DNA of 64,000 nucleotides from Streptomyces sp. HmicA12 (GTDB taxonomy: Bacteria; Actinomycetota; Actinomycetes; Streptomycetales; Streptomycetaceae), in NCBI RefSeq assembly GCF_000373565.1, contig NZ_KB891804.1:172134-236133 (forward strand). The letters run 5' to 3'. Below are positions 9,721-18,516 of the stretch, in pieces. Both the position numbers and the translations under genes were made by a program. Under the pieces are notes generated by a model that did not search any database, was not told the DNA's origin, and saw only the letters and a list, made by a program, of their open reading frames with translations. Position 1 is the stretch's first letter. The number at the start of each line of letters is the position of its first letter.

Positions 9721-10338
9721 CTACTCCCCGCTTACGTCCAGCAGCCCCCGGCAGTGCCCCACGAAGGCCCCGAGCGCCAGCTCGAACGCGGCGTCCGCCC
9801 GCCCCTCGGACACGGCCGCGAGCGCCCGTTCGAGCAGCGGTGTCGCCGTCTCGTCGGTCAGCTCCCACATCGCCTCGGGTGCCGCCATGTCGAGCGCGGA
9901 CCCGAGCACCACGTTCTCCAGGCCGATGATCACCGGCATCACGTCGGCCAGCGCGAACCCGGCGTCCAGCAGCACGCCCACCGCCAGCTCGTACTGCGCG
10001 AGCACCCGCGGCGCCCGCACCGGGTTCGTGGTCAGCAGCGGGATCGCCTTCGGGTGCGCGGCGAACGCGGCCCGGTAGGAGCGCGCCCACGCCGTCAGCG
10101 CCCGGTCCCACGGCAGCCCGGAGTCCAGCGGCGCCGGGTCGATGGCCGCCGCCACCCGCTCCCGCAGCAGCTCCACGATGCCGTCCCGGCCGTCCACATG
10201 GTGATACACCGAACCGGTCTGCACCCCGAGCCGCCGAGCGATCTGCGGGACGCTGAACTCGCCCTGCTCGTCGACCAGTTCGAGTGCCGTCGACGCGATG
10301 CGCTCCCGGTCCAGGAGTGGCTTGCTCGGCCGTCCCAT
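9721..10338 (-). CDS. TetR-family transcriptional regulator
   Basis: About 205 residues. The N-terminal HTH is RIASTALELVDEQGEFSVPQ then IARRLGVQTGSVYHHVDGRDG, which is a good TetR match. The rest is the helical ligand-binding and dimer part (TetR_C type). Divergent from the permease at 10486. The 147-bp gap holds a near-perfect 21-bp palindrome, so it very likely represses the permease and itself. I chose the ATG at 10338 (MGRPSKP); one at 10365 is also in frame. Confidence 0.88.
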   Translation of the reverse strand: MGRPSKPLLDRERIASTALELVDEQGEFSVPQIARRLGVQTGSVYHHVDGRDGIVELLRERVAAAIDPAPLDSGLPWDRALTAWARSYRAAFAAHPKAIPLLTTNPVRAPRVLAQYELAVGVLLDAGFALADVMPVIIGLENVVLGSALDMAAPEAMWELTDETATPLLERALAAVSEGRADAAFELALGAFVGHCRGLLDVSGE

Positions 10339-10406
10339 CGGTCCCGCTCTCCCTCGTGTCCGCATGACGGGTCTTCCCGTGCGCCCAACGGGAGGTTACA
10401 TTGCGG

Positions 10407-10427
10407 AAACCGAAAGGCTTTAGGTTT
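10407..10427. promoter_or_regulatory. Putative TetR operator (21-bp palindrome)
   Basis: Left arm AAACCGAAAG, centre G, right arm CTTTAGGTTT: nine of ten arm positions pair. It lies between the divergent TetR gene (ATG at 10338) and permease gene (ATG at 10486), the classic place for an autoregulatory operator. Confidence 0.65.
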
Positions 10428-10485
10428 ACGCCGCTCGCCCCTTCCCCGTCCTCTGCTGCCTGCCACCAGAAGGGCCCAGTGCCGC

Positions 10486-11940
10486 ATGCCCGCAACCTCC
10501 CCGAAGACCGTCACCCCGGACCCGCCCGCCCCCGCACAACCCGGCCTGCGCACCGGCTCCCTCGGCACCTCCGACATCGCCTTCTTCGTCGTCTCGGCCG
10601 CCGCGCCGCTCACCGTCATGGCGGGTGTCGCCCCGCTCGCCATCGCCCTCGGCGGCATCGGCGCCCCCGCCGGATACCTCCTCGCGGGCCTCACCCTCGC
10701 GGTCTTCGCCGTCGGCTTCACCGCGATGAGCCGCCATGTCACCGGCGGCGGCGCCTTCTACGCGTACATCACCCAGGGCCTCGGCCGCCCGGCCGGTGTC
10801 GGCGCCGCGCTGCTCGCCATGATCGGCTACAACGGCATGGAGATCGGCGTCTACGGCCTCCTCGGCTCCGCCACCCAGGACACCGTCCACGCCCTGTTCG
10901 GCGCGGACGTTCCCTGGCTCCCGGTCTCCCTGCTCGGCCTGGTCCTCATCTGGTACGGCGGCTTCCGCTCGATCGACTTCGGCGCGAAGCTGCTCGGCGT
11001 CCTGCTGGTCGCCGAGACCGGCATCCTGGTCCTGCTCGCCGGCGGCGTCCTCCTCAAGGGCGGCGCCCACGGCCTCTCCCTCGCCTCCTTCACGCCCGGC
11101 AACGTCCTCGTGCCCGGCACGGCCGTCGTCCTGGCCTTCGCGTTCGCCGCGTTCACCGGCTTCGAGTCGACCGTCATCTACCGCCGCGAGGCCCGCGACC
11201 CGGACCGCACGGTGCCCCGCGCGACGTTCATCGCGGTCGCCTTCCTCGGCCTCTTCTACGCGTTCACGGTCTGGATCGCCATCCAGTCCTTCGGTGACGC
11301 GCAGGTGGTGAAGGAGGCGGGGAGCAACCCGGCCGACCTCTTCTTCACCGCGATCACGACCTTCGTCGGCGGCTGGGCGGCCGACCTGATGCACGTCCTC
11401 ATCGTCACCAGCGTCCTCGCCTCCCTCCTCGCCTTCCACAACGCGATCAACCGCTACGGACTGGCCCTCGCCGACGAGGGCGTCCTGCCGCGCTCCTTCG
11501 CCCGCATCCACCCCCGGCACGGCTCCCCGTACGCGGCCGGGATCGCGCAGTCGGTCCTCGGCGCGGTCGTCGTCCTCGCCTTCTGGGCGGCGGGCGCCGA
11601 CCCGTACGCCCAGCTCCTCCTGTGGGTCAACACCCCGGGAATGATCGGCCTGATGGCGCTGCAACTCCTCGCGGCCCTCGCGGTCCCGTTCTTCTTCCGC
11701 CGCATCACGCACACGGAGGGCGTCCTGCGCACGATGGTGGCCCCCGTGGCGGCGACCCTCCTCCTCGGCGCGGCGACAGCCCTGGTGATCACCCACGTCG
11801 ACCTGTTCACCGGCGCGTCCCCGCTCGCGAACACGGTGATGGTCGCGGTGGTCCCCGCGGTCTTCGTCCTGGGCCTGACCCTGGCCCACCGCCTGAAGCG
11901 GTCGCGTCCGGAGGTGTACGAAAGGTTCGGCCAGTCGTAG
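10486..11940 (+). CDS. APC-superfamily amino acid/amine permease
   Basis: 484 residues with about 12 membrane segments. Family marks are SDIAFFVVSAAAPLTVMAG in helix 1 (the unwound substrate-binding region of APC carriers), GGGAFYAYITQGLGRP in helix 2-3, and FAFAAFTGFESTVIYRREARDP in helix 6, followed by the typical charged loop. Likely imports an amino acid or amine. It is divergent from a TetR repressor with a palindromic operator in between, so expression is probably induced by its substrate or a product. The amidohydrolase gene downstream could process the imported compound. Confidence 0.9.
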   Translation: MPATSPKTVTPDPPAPAQPGLRTGSLGTSDIAFFVVSAAAPLTVMAGVAPLAIALGGIGAPAGYLLAGLTLAVFAVGFTAMSRHVTGGGAFYAYITQGLGRPAGVGAALLAMIGYNGMEIGVYGLLGSATQDTVHALFGADVPWLPVSLLGLVLIWYGGFRSIDFGAKLLGVLLVAETGILVLLAGGVLLKGGAHGLSLASFTPGNVLVPGTAVVLAFAFAAFTGFESTVIYRREARDPDRTVPRATFIAVAFLGLFYAFTVWIAIQSFGDAQVVKEAGSNPADLFFTAITTFVGGWAADLMHVLIVTSVLASLLAFHNAINRYGLALADEGVLPRSFARIHPRHGSPYAAGIAQSVLGAVVVLAFWAAGADPYAQLLLWVNTPGMIGLMALQLLAALAVPFFFRRITHTEGVLRTMVAPVAATLLLGAATALVITHVDLFTGASPLANTVMVAVVPAVFVLGLTLAHRLKRSRPEVYERFGQS

Positions 11941-11973
11941 CGCGGGCGATGAGGCCGGCCGCAGGCCAGGCAT

Positions 11974-12012
11974 CCAGGGGCGCGGGGCTGTAGCGACATG
12001 CGGCTCCGCCGG
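11974..12012. repeat. Dispersed GC-rich intergenic element, second type
   Basis: Begins CAGGGGCGCGGGGCTGTAGC and ends CGGCTCCGCCG. It resembles a second class of dispersed Streptomyces intergenic sequence that shares the AGGGGCGCGGGG core with the element at 9348, 28649 and 35089 but has a different tail. It lies between the permease stop and the amidohydrolase start. Confidence 0.55.
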
Positions 12013-12097
12013 GTAGGCGCGCCCAGCCACCCACCACCCGCACCCGCCGACGAGACAGCACCCGGCAGACGAACACGCGAACCTGATCGGAGCCCCC

Positions 12098-13675
12098 ATG
12101 GCACCCCCGGCCGACCTCCTCCTCACCCACACCCACATCCGCACCCTGGACCCGGCCCGGCCGGAGGCCACCGCCCTCGCGGTCGCCGACGGCCGCATCA
12201 CGGCGATCGGCGACACGGACACCCTGGTCCGCGACCACAGCGGTCCGCGCACAGAACGGATCGACCTCCGCGGAGCGACCGTCACCCCGGGCCTCGTCGA
12301 CGCCCACAGCCACCCCGTCTGGGGCCTGGAGATGGCGACGGGCGCCGACCTCAGCGGCGTACGGGACCTGGACGGACTGCGGGCCGCCCTGCGCGCGGCG
12401 CCCCGGACCGACGGCTGGGTCGTCGCCTGGGGGCTGGACCACAACGCCTTCGGCGGCCGGCCCGTCCACCGCGACCTCGTCGAGGACGTCCTGGACGGCG
12501 CCCCCGCCTTCCTGCGCCTGTACGACGGCCACTCGGCGCTCGCCAGCGGCGCCGCCCTGGACGCCGCGAAGATCACCGGACCGCGCTCCTTCGACCAGCG
12601 CTCCGAGATCGTCTGCGACGCCGAAGGACGCCCCACGGGTCACCTGATCGAGCACGCCGCCATGGACCTGGTGTACGCGGTCGTGCCCACGCCCGCCTAC
12701 GCGGAACGCCGTACCGGGCTCGTCGAACTGCTCACCGCCATGGCCGCCACCGGCCTCACCGGCGCCCACGTCATGGACGGCTCGGGGCTCGACCTGCTGG
12801 AGGCCGTCGAGCAGGACACCGACCTGCCGCTGCGCCTGACGGTCGCGCCCTGGTGCATGCCGGGCGTGGACGCCGCCGGGCTCGACGAACTGGTCGCCCT
12901 CCAGCGCACGCGGGGCCGGGACTGGCGGGTCGGCGGGGTCAAGTTCTTCATGGACGGCACCGTCGAGGGCGGCACCGCCTGGCTGGAGCACGCCGACTGC
13001 CACGGGCAGGGCACCGACGCGTTCTGGCCGGACCCGGCCGCGTACAGCGCCGCCGTACGGCACCTGCACGCCGCCGGGGTGCGCACCGCCACCCACGCCA
13101 TCGGCGACGCGGCCGTGCGGCACGCCCTGGACACCATCGAGGGGCTCGGCGCGAGCGGCCGCGGCGCGCACCGCATCGAGCACATCGAGTCCGTCCCCGA
13201 CGACACGCTCCCGCGGTTCGCCGCGCTCGGCGTCACCGCGTCGATGCAGCCGCCGCACACCGCGTACACGAAGGACGACCACAGCGACGAGTGGTCGAAG
13301 CGGCTCGGCGACGAGCGGGCGAACCGCGCCTGGCGCACCCGCGACCTGCGCGACGCGGGCGCCACGCTCGCGCTCGGCTCGGACTGGCCGATCGCCCCCT
13401 ACGACGCGCGGCGGGTGCTCGCCATGGCCCGGGTGCCCGCGGGCGCGGCCGGTCCCGCCCAGGGCCTGACCGGTCTCGAAGCACTCGAAGGAGTGACCTC
13501 GCACGCGGCCGTCGCGGCCGGTGAGTCGGCCGAGGCCGGCCGGATCGCCGTCGGGATGCGGGCCGACCTCACCGCCTTCGGCCTCGACCCGGTCGCGGCC
13601 CCGGCGGACGAACTGGCCGAGGCGCCGGTGCTGTTGACGACCGTAGGGGGAAGGACCACGCACCGTAGCCAATGA
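12098..13675 (+). CDS. Amidohydrolase family protein (YtcJ-like)
   Basis: 525 residues, a metal-dependent TIM-barrel hydrolase of the amidohydro_3 group. Visible marks: TVTPGLVDAHSHPVWG (first metal ligands HxH), GGVKFFMDGTVEGGTAWL (barrel strand with the region of the modified Lys or its substitute), ATHAIGDAAV, GAHRIEHIESVPDD and ALGSDWPIAPYD (metal-ligand Asp). It probably cleaves an amide or related C-N bond; substrate unknown. It follows the permease and may share its transcript, although the 157-bp gap with a dispersed element suggests its own promoter. Confidence 0.88.
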   Translation: MAPPADLLLTHTHIRTLDPARPEATALAVADGRITAIGDTDTLVRDHSGPRTERIDLRGATVTPGLVDAHSHPVWGLEMATGADLSGVRDLDGLRAALRAAPRTDGWVVAWGLDHNAFGGRPVHRDLVEDVLDGAPAFLRLYDGHSALASGAALDAAKITGPRSFDQRSEIVCDAEGRPTGHLIEHAAMDLVYAVVPTPAYAERRTGLVELLTAMAATGLTGAHVMDGSGLDLLEAVEQDTDLPLRLTVAPWCMPGVDAAGLDELVALQRTRGRDWRVGGVKFFMDGTVEGGTAWLEHADCHGQGTDAFWPDPAAYSAAVRHLHAAGVRTATHAIGDAAVRHALDTIEGLGASGRGAHRIEHIESVPDDTLPRFAALGVTASMQPPHTAYTKDDHSDEWSKRLGDERANRAWRTRDLRDAGATLALGSDWPIAPYDARRVLAMARVPAGAAGPAQGLTGLEALEGVTSHAAVAAGESAEAGRIAVGMRADLTAFGLDPVAAPADELAEAPVLLTTVGGRTTHRSQ

Positions 13676-13680
13676 TGGGA

Positions 13681-13713
13681 AAAGGGGCGGTGCCGCACGG
13701 CACCGCCCCTTCC
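13681..13713. terminator. Bidirectional hairpin terminator
   Basis: GGGGCGGTGCC loops back on GGCACCGCCCC with a three- or four-base loop, bounded by A and T runs. It sits between the convergent amidohydrolase and PAP2 genes. Confidence 0.85.
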
Positions 13714-13736
13714 CTGGAATGTGCGCAGAAATCGCC

Positions 13737-14612
13737 CTAGTTCTTCAGCGGGAGCAGGGGGCGCCGCGCCGCCACCCGGCGCGGCAGCGCGTACGGCAGC
13801 GCCCCGTACCAGAGCCGCGCCACCAGGAAGCCGAAGGCCAGGCAGAGCATCCCGCCCACCGCGTCCAGCCAGAAGTGGTTCGCCGTCGCCACGATGACCA
13901 CCAGCGTCGCCGCCGGGTACAGCAGCCCGAGGATCCGGGCCCAGGGCGCGGACGCGAGCGCGAAGATCGTCAGGCCGCACCAGAGGGACCAGCCGATGTG
14001 CATCGACGGCATGGCCGCGTACTGGTTCGACATGTTCTTCAGGTTCCCGGAGGCCATCGACCCCCAGGTCTGGTGCACGGCGACCGTGTCGACGAAGCGG
14101 GTGCCCGAGCCCGGGGACATCAGGCGCGGCGGGGCCAGTGGGAAGAAGTAGTAGCCGACCAGCGCGACGGCCGTCGTCGCGAAGAGCACGAGCCGGGTCG
14201 CCGCGTAGCGCCCCGGATGGCGGCGGAACAGCCACACCAGCACGCCCAGTGTGATGACGAAGTGGAGTGTCGCGTAGTAGTAGTTCATGCCGACGATGAG
14301 CCAAGACACGGCGTTCACCGCATGATTGACGCTCTGTTCGACGGCGATGCCGAGATGGTGCTCGAGGGACCAGATCCAGTCCGCATTGCGCAGCGCCTGC
14401 GCCTTCTGCTCCGGGACCGCGTTGCGGATCAGGGAGTACGTCCAGTAACTCACCGCGATCAGCAGGATCTCGAACCAGAGCCGGGGACGCCGCGGCGTAC
14501 GCAGGCGGCTGAGGCGGCCGCCGAAGCCTTCCCTGCCGCGGTCTTTCTCCGCGACGGGTGAGGTGGCGGGTCCTTGTCGGCCGTCGAGTGTCGTCACGGT
14601 CGTTTCACCCAT
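13737..14612 (-). CDS. PAP2-superfamily membrane phosphatase (Aur1/PAP2_3 type)
   Basis: 291 residues with about six membrane helices. Active-site motifs are MPSMHIGWSLW (phosphatase motif with the catalytic His) and ATANHFWLDAVGGM (second His and the charge-relay Asp). These match the inositolphosphotransferase-like PAP2_3 subgroup, which acts on lipid phosphates or transfers phospho-head groups. The N-terminal 40 residues are cytoplasmic and basic. A GTG at 14618 is an alternative start. A shared terminator follows. Confidence 0.87.
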   Translation of the reverse strand: MGETTVTTLDGRQGPATSPVAEKDRGREGFGGRLSRLRTPRRPRLWFEILLIAVSYWTYSLIRNAVPEQKAQALRNADWIWSLEHHLGIAVEQSVNHAVNAVSWLIVGMNYYYATLHFVITLGVLVWLFRRHPGRYAATRLVLFATTAVALVGYYFFPLAPPRLMSPGSGTRFVDTVAVHQTWGSMASGNLKNMSNQYAAMPSMHIGWSLWCGLTIFALASAPWARILGLLYPAATLVVIVATANHFWLDAVGGMLCLAFGFLVARLWYGALPYALPRRVAARRPLLPLKN

Positions 14613-14687
14613 AGTCACCGAGTCTGCCAGATATCAGGCCCCCGCCAGATCATCCCTCGGTCGGGTCACGCCCGCACCCGCTACGCC

Positions 14688-15734
14688 CTACGGACGAGGC
14701 CGGACCCCAGGGGACGAGGCCGTCGAACCCCGAACCACCAGCTCCGGCATGAACACGAATTCGCTGTGCGGCGCGGGCGTCCCGGCCACCTCTTCCAGCA
14801 ACGTGTTGACGGCCGCCTGGCCCATGGCGTGCACCGGTTTGCGGATGGTCGTCAGGGGCGGATCGGTGAACGCGATGAGCGGCGAGTCGTCGAAGCCGAC
14901 CACCGAGACGTCCTTCGGCACGTCGAGGCCGCGCCCCCGTGCCGCCCGCACGGCACCGAGTGCCATCATGTCGCTCGCGCAGACCACCGCCGTGCAGTCC
15001 CGGTCGAGGAGCGCGGAGGCGGCTGCCTGGCCGCCCTCCAGCGTGTACAGGGAGTGCTGGACGAGATCGCGCTCCACGTCCTCGGCGGGCAGCCCGAGGA
15101 GCTGCGTCATCGTCCGCACGAAGCCCTCGATCTTGCGCTGCACGGGCACGAAGCGGCGCGGCCCGAGCGCCAGGCCGATCCTGGTGTGGCCGAGCGAGAC
15201 CAGATGGGTCACGGCGAGCCGGGCCGCGGCCCGGTCGTCGGGCGAGATGAAGGGGGCCGCTATCGCCGGGGAGAAGCCGTCGACGAGCACGAACGGGACG
15301 CCCTTGCCGCGCAGCGCCTCGTAGCGCCGCATGTCGGCCGTGGTGTCGGCGTGCAGTCCGGAGACGTAGATGATGCCGCCGACCCCGCGGTCCACCAGCA
15401 TCTCGGTCAGTTCGTCCTCGGTGGAGCCGCCCGGGGTCTGGGTGGCGAGCACCGGGGTGTACCCCTGCCGGGTCAGGGCCTGCACGACGACCTGGGCGAG
15501 CGCCGGGAAGATCGGGTTCTCCAGCTCCGGCGTGATCAGGCCGACCAGGCCCGCGCTGCGGTGCCGCAGCCGCACCGGCCGCTCGTAACCGAGCACGTCG
15601 AGTGCGGCGAGGACGGACTGGCGGGTGGCGGCGGCGACCCCGGGCTTGCCGTTGAACACGCGGCTGACGGTCGCTTCGCTGACCCCCGCTTGCGCTGCTA
15701 TGTCGGCCATGCGTGCGGTCACGGAAGTGGACAC
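14688..15734 (-). CDS. LacI-family transcriptional regulator
   Basis: 348 residues. The N-terminal HTH and hinge are MADIAAQAGVSEATVSRVFN then GKPGVAAATRQSVLAALDVLGY. The remainder is a periplasmic-binding-protein fold: LVGLITPELENPIFPAL, then GGIIYVSGLH, AVVCASDMMALGAVRA, SVVGFDDSPLIAFTDPPLTT, and HSEFVFMPELVVRGST. It likely senses a sugar or derivative. The start is the GTG at 15734 (VSTSVTARMADI); the ATG at 15710 would cut the protein just before the HTH. No sugar transporter lies next to it, so its targets are elsewhere or unknown. Confidence 0.92.
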   Translation of the reverse strand: MSTSVTARMADIAAQAGVSEATVSRVFNGKPGVAAATRQSVLAALDVLGYERPVRLRHRSAGLVGLITPELENPIFPALAQVVVQALTRQGYTPVLATQTPGGSTEDELTEMLVDRGVGGIIYVSGLHADTTADMRRYEALRGKGVPFVLVDGFSPAIAAPFISPDDRAAARLAVTHLVSLGHTRIGLALGPRRFVPVQRKIEGFVRTMTQLLGLPAEDVERDLVQHSLYTLEGGQAAASALLDRDCTAVVCASDMMALGAVRAARGRGLDVPKDVSVVGFDDSPLIAFTDPPLTTIRKPVHAMGQAAVNTLLEEVAGTPAPHSEFVFMPELVVRGSTASSPGVRPRP

Positions 15735-15936
15735 TACCGGCGACCCGCCGTATTGCCCACCGGTGGCCCCGCCAGGCAAGTGCGGTGGTCGTGCGCCGAG
15801 TTGAGGGGCGTGCACGGCGCACGGCCACTCGGAACGGTGAAGGTCCGCGAACGGCCGACATGCCCCTTGCGGGCGGCGGTAGCTTGGTGGGGCGGGCCGA
15901 GGGGGCCCGCAGGTTCGCCGCAAGGGGGTGTTGTGC

Positions 15937-17592
15937 GTGAACGCCACCGCCCTGGAGACGCGGCCGGAAGGCGGCCCTGAAGGCAGCACGGTCCTGGTGG
16001 TCGACGACACCGCCGCGAACCGCTACGCGCTGAGTGCCGTCCTCACCCGCGCCGGACACGTGGTCGTGCCCGTCGCCTCCGCGGGCGAGGCCCTCGTGGA
16101 GCTGGACGTCCGGCTGCGGACCGGCAGCCTGCCCGACGTGGTCCTCGTCGACGTGGGCCTGCCCGATCTCAGCGGCTACGAACTGTGCCGCAGGGTCAAG
16201 GCGTTGCCCTCCCTCGCCGGTATCCCCGTCGTCCACTTCTCCGCCCGTCCCGCGGCCCCCGTCGACCGCTGCCAGGCGCTCGACGCGGGCGGCGAGGCCT
16301 ATCTGACGGTGCCCGCCGAGCCGGAGGAGATCCGCGCGGTGGTCCGGGCCGCCCTGCGCGGCGCCCGTGAACTCACCCATGTCCAGCACCAGTTCACCCG
16401 CCTCACCCTGCTCTCCGAGGCCGTCGTCGAGGTGCAGGGCGCCCGCTGCCTCGGCGAGCTGGCCTCCACCGCGGCCGACGCGACGTCCCGGCTCACCGGG
16501 CACACCGCCGCCGTGTTCGTCCTCGGCGACGAGGGTGACGTGCACTGCGGCCTGTCCCGGCGCGCCCCGCAGGCCCCGCACCCCGGGGTGCCCGCGCCCC
16601 GCGACGAGGAGCGGGCCGCCGCGCTGGTCCGGCGCGTGATGTGCGCCCGGGGTGGCGTCCGCTCCACCGTCGTGCCCGGATCGCTGTGGCCCGAGGCGTA
16701 CTTCGGGCCCGGTGACGTCCGGCTCGTCCTCGCCCGCAGCCGCGACGGCCTTCCGGTGTGCCTGGCCACGCCCGCCTACGCCGACGGGGCCGGGCGGATC
16801 GGCTCGCTCGTCGCCCAGCTGGCCCGGGCCACCGCGCTCGCCGCCGAACCCCTCCTCAGGTACGAGCAGGAGCGTCACGTGGCCCTCACCCTGCAACGCA
16901 GCTTCCTGCCCGCCCAGTTGCCCCACATGCCGGGCGTCGAGGTCGCCTTCCGCTACGAGCCGGCGTCCCAACAGGCCGAGATCGGCGGGGACTTCTACGC
17001 CGCGCTGCCCACCCCGGCCGGGATCCTCGTCGGCATCGGCGACGTCGTGGGGCACTCCCTCGAAGCGGCCACCGTGATGGTCGAGATCCGGCACGCGCTG
17101 CGCGCCTACAGCATCGAGGACCCGTGCCCCGGCCACCTGGTGACCCGCATCGACCGGATGCTCCAGCACTACCACCCGGAGACCACGGCGACCCTGTGCC
17201 TGGCCCTCGTCGACCCGGACACCGGCCGCACCCTCGTGGCGAACGCGGGTCACATCCCGCCGCTGATCGTGCCCGACCGCGGCGTGCCGTACTACGCGAA
17301 GGCGGCGGGCCCGCTGCTCGGCCTCGGTCTGCCGCACCCCGAGCCGAGCGCGCTCGACGTCGGCGTCGGCGACCGGCTGCTCATGGTCACCGACGGGCTC
17401 GTCGAGACCCGCGGCACCGACCTGGCGATCTCCCTGGAACAGCTGCGCGGCGCCGCGGCCGTCGCCCCGGCCGCGCCCGACGGCCTGTGCGACACGCTCA
17501 TGTCGTGCTTCGGCCAGGACCGGGCCGACGACATCGCCCTCCTCGCCCTGCGGCTCAGCCCGGAGCCTTCGACGCCAGATCCTTCTCCATGA
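15937..17592 (+). CDS. Receiver-domain protein with C-terminal PP2C/SpoIIE phosphatase
   Basis: About 551 residues. Residues 15-130 form a response-regulator receiver: VLVVDDTAANRYAL, phospho-acceptor Asp in VVLVDVGLPDLSGYE. A middle region around 150-290 resembles a degenerate GAF sensor. The C-terminal 230 residues are a SpoIIE/PP2C phosphatase: GGDFYAALP, GIGDVVGHSLEAATVM, LVANAGHIPPL, LLMVTDGLVETRG, DDIALLAL. This architecture usually dephosphorylates anti-anti-sigma factors. No anti-sigma or anti-anti-sigma gene is adjacent. I prefer the GTG at 15937, which has a G-rich site upstream, over the GTG at 15928. The 3' end overlaps the convergent acetyltransferase. Confidence 0.92.
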   Translation: MNATALETRPEGGPEGSTVLVVDDTAANRYALSAVLTRAGHVVVPVASAGEALVELDVRLRTGSLPDVVLVDVGLPDLSGYELCRRVKALPSLAGIPVVHFSARPAAPVDRCQALDAGGEAYLTVPAEPEEIRAVVRAALRGARELTHVQHQFTRLTLLSEAVVEVQGARCLGELASTAADATSRLTGHTAAVFVLGDEGDVHCGLSRRAPQAPHPGVPAPRDEERAAALVRRVMCARGGVRSTVVPGSLWPEAYFGPGDVRLVLARSRDGLPVCLATPAYADGAGRIGSLVAQLARATALAAEPLLRYEQERHVALTLQRSFLPAQLPHMPGVEVAFRYEPASQQAEIGGDFYAALPTPAGILVGIGDVVGHSLEAATVMVEIRHALRAYSIEDPCPGHLVTRIDRMLQHYHPETTATLCLALVDPDTGRTLVANAGHIPPLIVPDRGVPYYAKAAGPLLGLGLPHPEPSALDVGVGDRLLMVTDGLVETRGTDLAISLEQLRGAAAVAPAAPDGLCDTLMSCFGQDRADDIALLALRLSPEPSTPDPSP

Positions 17593-18079
17593 GCGTCACG
17601 GCATAGCTGCTGCCGCCGGAGCCCGCCTTGAAGGGCTGCTCGCCCACGACCGCGTAACCACGGCCCTCGTAGTAGACGCGCAGCCGCGGGTTGCTCGCCA
17701 CGCAGTCGAGCCGGCAGTGCGACCGGCCGCTGTCCGTGATCCGCCGCTCGACGTGCGCGAGGAGCTCCCCACCGGTGCCGGCCGGTGCGCCGCGGCGCAC
17801 CATCAGCCGGTGCACGTAACCGGCGACGGGCGGCTGCACGCCCCACGCGGGTTCGTCCTCCCACCACAGCTCGTACGCGCCGACGGCCTCGCCCCGCAGC
17901 TCCGCGAGCCACACCTCGCCCTCCTTGATCCGCAGCCGGAAGTGGTCCGCGTCCTTCTCGCCGGGCTTCCACTGGTCGATGCCCCGGTCGATCATCCAGC
18001 GGGCCGCGCCGTCGTACAGCGCCACGAGCGTGTCCAGGTCGTCGGTGTCCGCTCTGCGGAACGCGAGTTGTGCCGTCAT
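17555..18079 (-). CDS. GNAT-family N-acetyltransferase
   Basis: 174 residues with the GNAT fold: AFRRADTDDLDTLVALYDGA at the start, GYVHRLMVRRGAPAGTGGEL (strand 4 and the acetyl-CoA loop, with a variant RxGxxG), and LDCVASNPRLRVYYEGRGY in the C-terminal half. It transfers an acetyl group to an unknown amine. The ATG at 18079 gives the natural start; the open frame to 18118 has no good ribosome site. Confidence 0.87.
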   Translation of the reverse strand: MTAQLAFRRADTDDLDTLVALYDGAARWMIDRGIDQWKPGEKDADHFRLRIKEGEVWLAELRGEAVGAYELWWEDEPAWGVQPPVAGYVHRLMVRRGAPAGTGGELLAHVERRITDSGRSHCRLDCVASNPRLRVYYEGRGYAVVGEQPFKAGSGGSSYAVTLMEKDLASKAPG

Positions 18080-18138
18080 GCCGATCACCGTAAAGGTGTG
18101 GGGCCAGCACATCCGCACGTCACCCCACCGGAGGCCTC

Positions 18139-18489
18139 ATGCCGAACATCACCGTCGACCACTCCGCCGGCCTCGACGACCGGATCGACCGGGCCGGGCT
18201 CGCGGGCGCCGTGCACCAGGCCTGTGTCGAGACCGTGGCCGCGCGCACCGCGGCCTGCAAGACCCGGTTCCGCCGCGCGGACGAGACGGTCGTCGGCGAC
18301 GGCGCCGAGGACGCGCAGGTCGTCCACCTCGAGATCGCCCTCCTCGCGGGCCGCACACAGGAGGCGAAGACGGCACTGGCGGAGGCCGTACTCGCCCTGC
18401 TGCCCGAGCACATCAAGAACCCGGAGGGCTGCCACCTGTCGGTGGAGGTCCGGGACCTGGAGCCGGCGTACAAGTCGGCGCGGGGCTAG
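18139..18489 (+). CDS. 5-carboxymethyl-2-hydroxymuconate isomerase-like (CHMI/tautomerase superfamily) protein
   Basis: 116 residues beginning MPNITVDHSAGLDDRIDRA. After Met removal an N-terminal proline would be exposed, the general base of the tautomerase superfamily. Length and the pattern ending in LSVEVRDLEPAYKSA match CHMI, an isomerase of homoprotocatechuate breakdown. No other gene of that pathway is nearby, so the substrate is open. Divergent from the acetyltransferase, with a 59-bp gap. Confidence 0.8.
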   Translation: MPNITVDHSAGLDDRIDRAGLAGAVHQACVETVAARTAACKTRFRRADETVVGDGAEDAQVVHLEIALLAGRTQEAKTALAEAVLALLPEHIKNPEGCHLSVEVRDLEPAYKSARG

Positions 18490-18516
18490 GAGCGCCCCGT
18501 CCGGGGCGCTGCCCGT

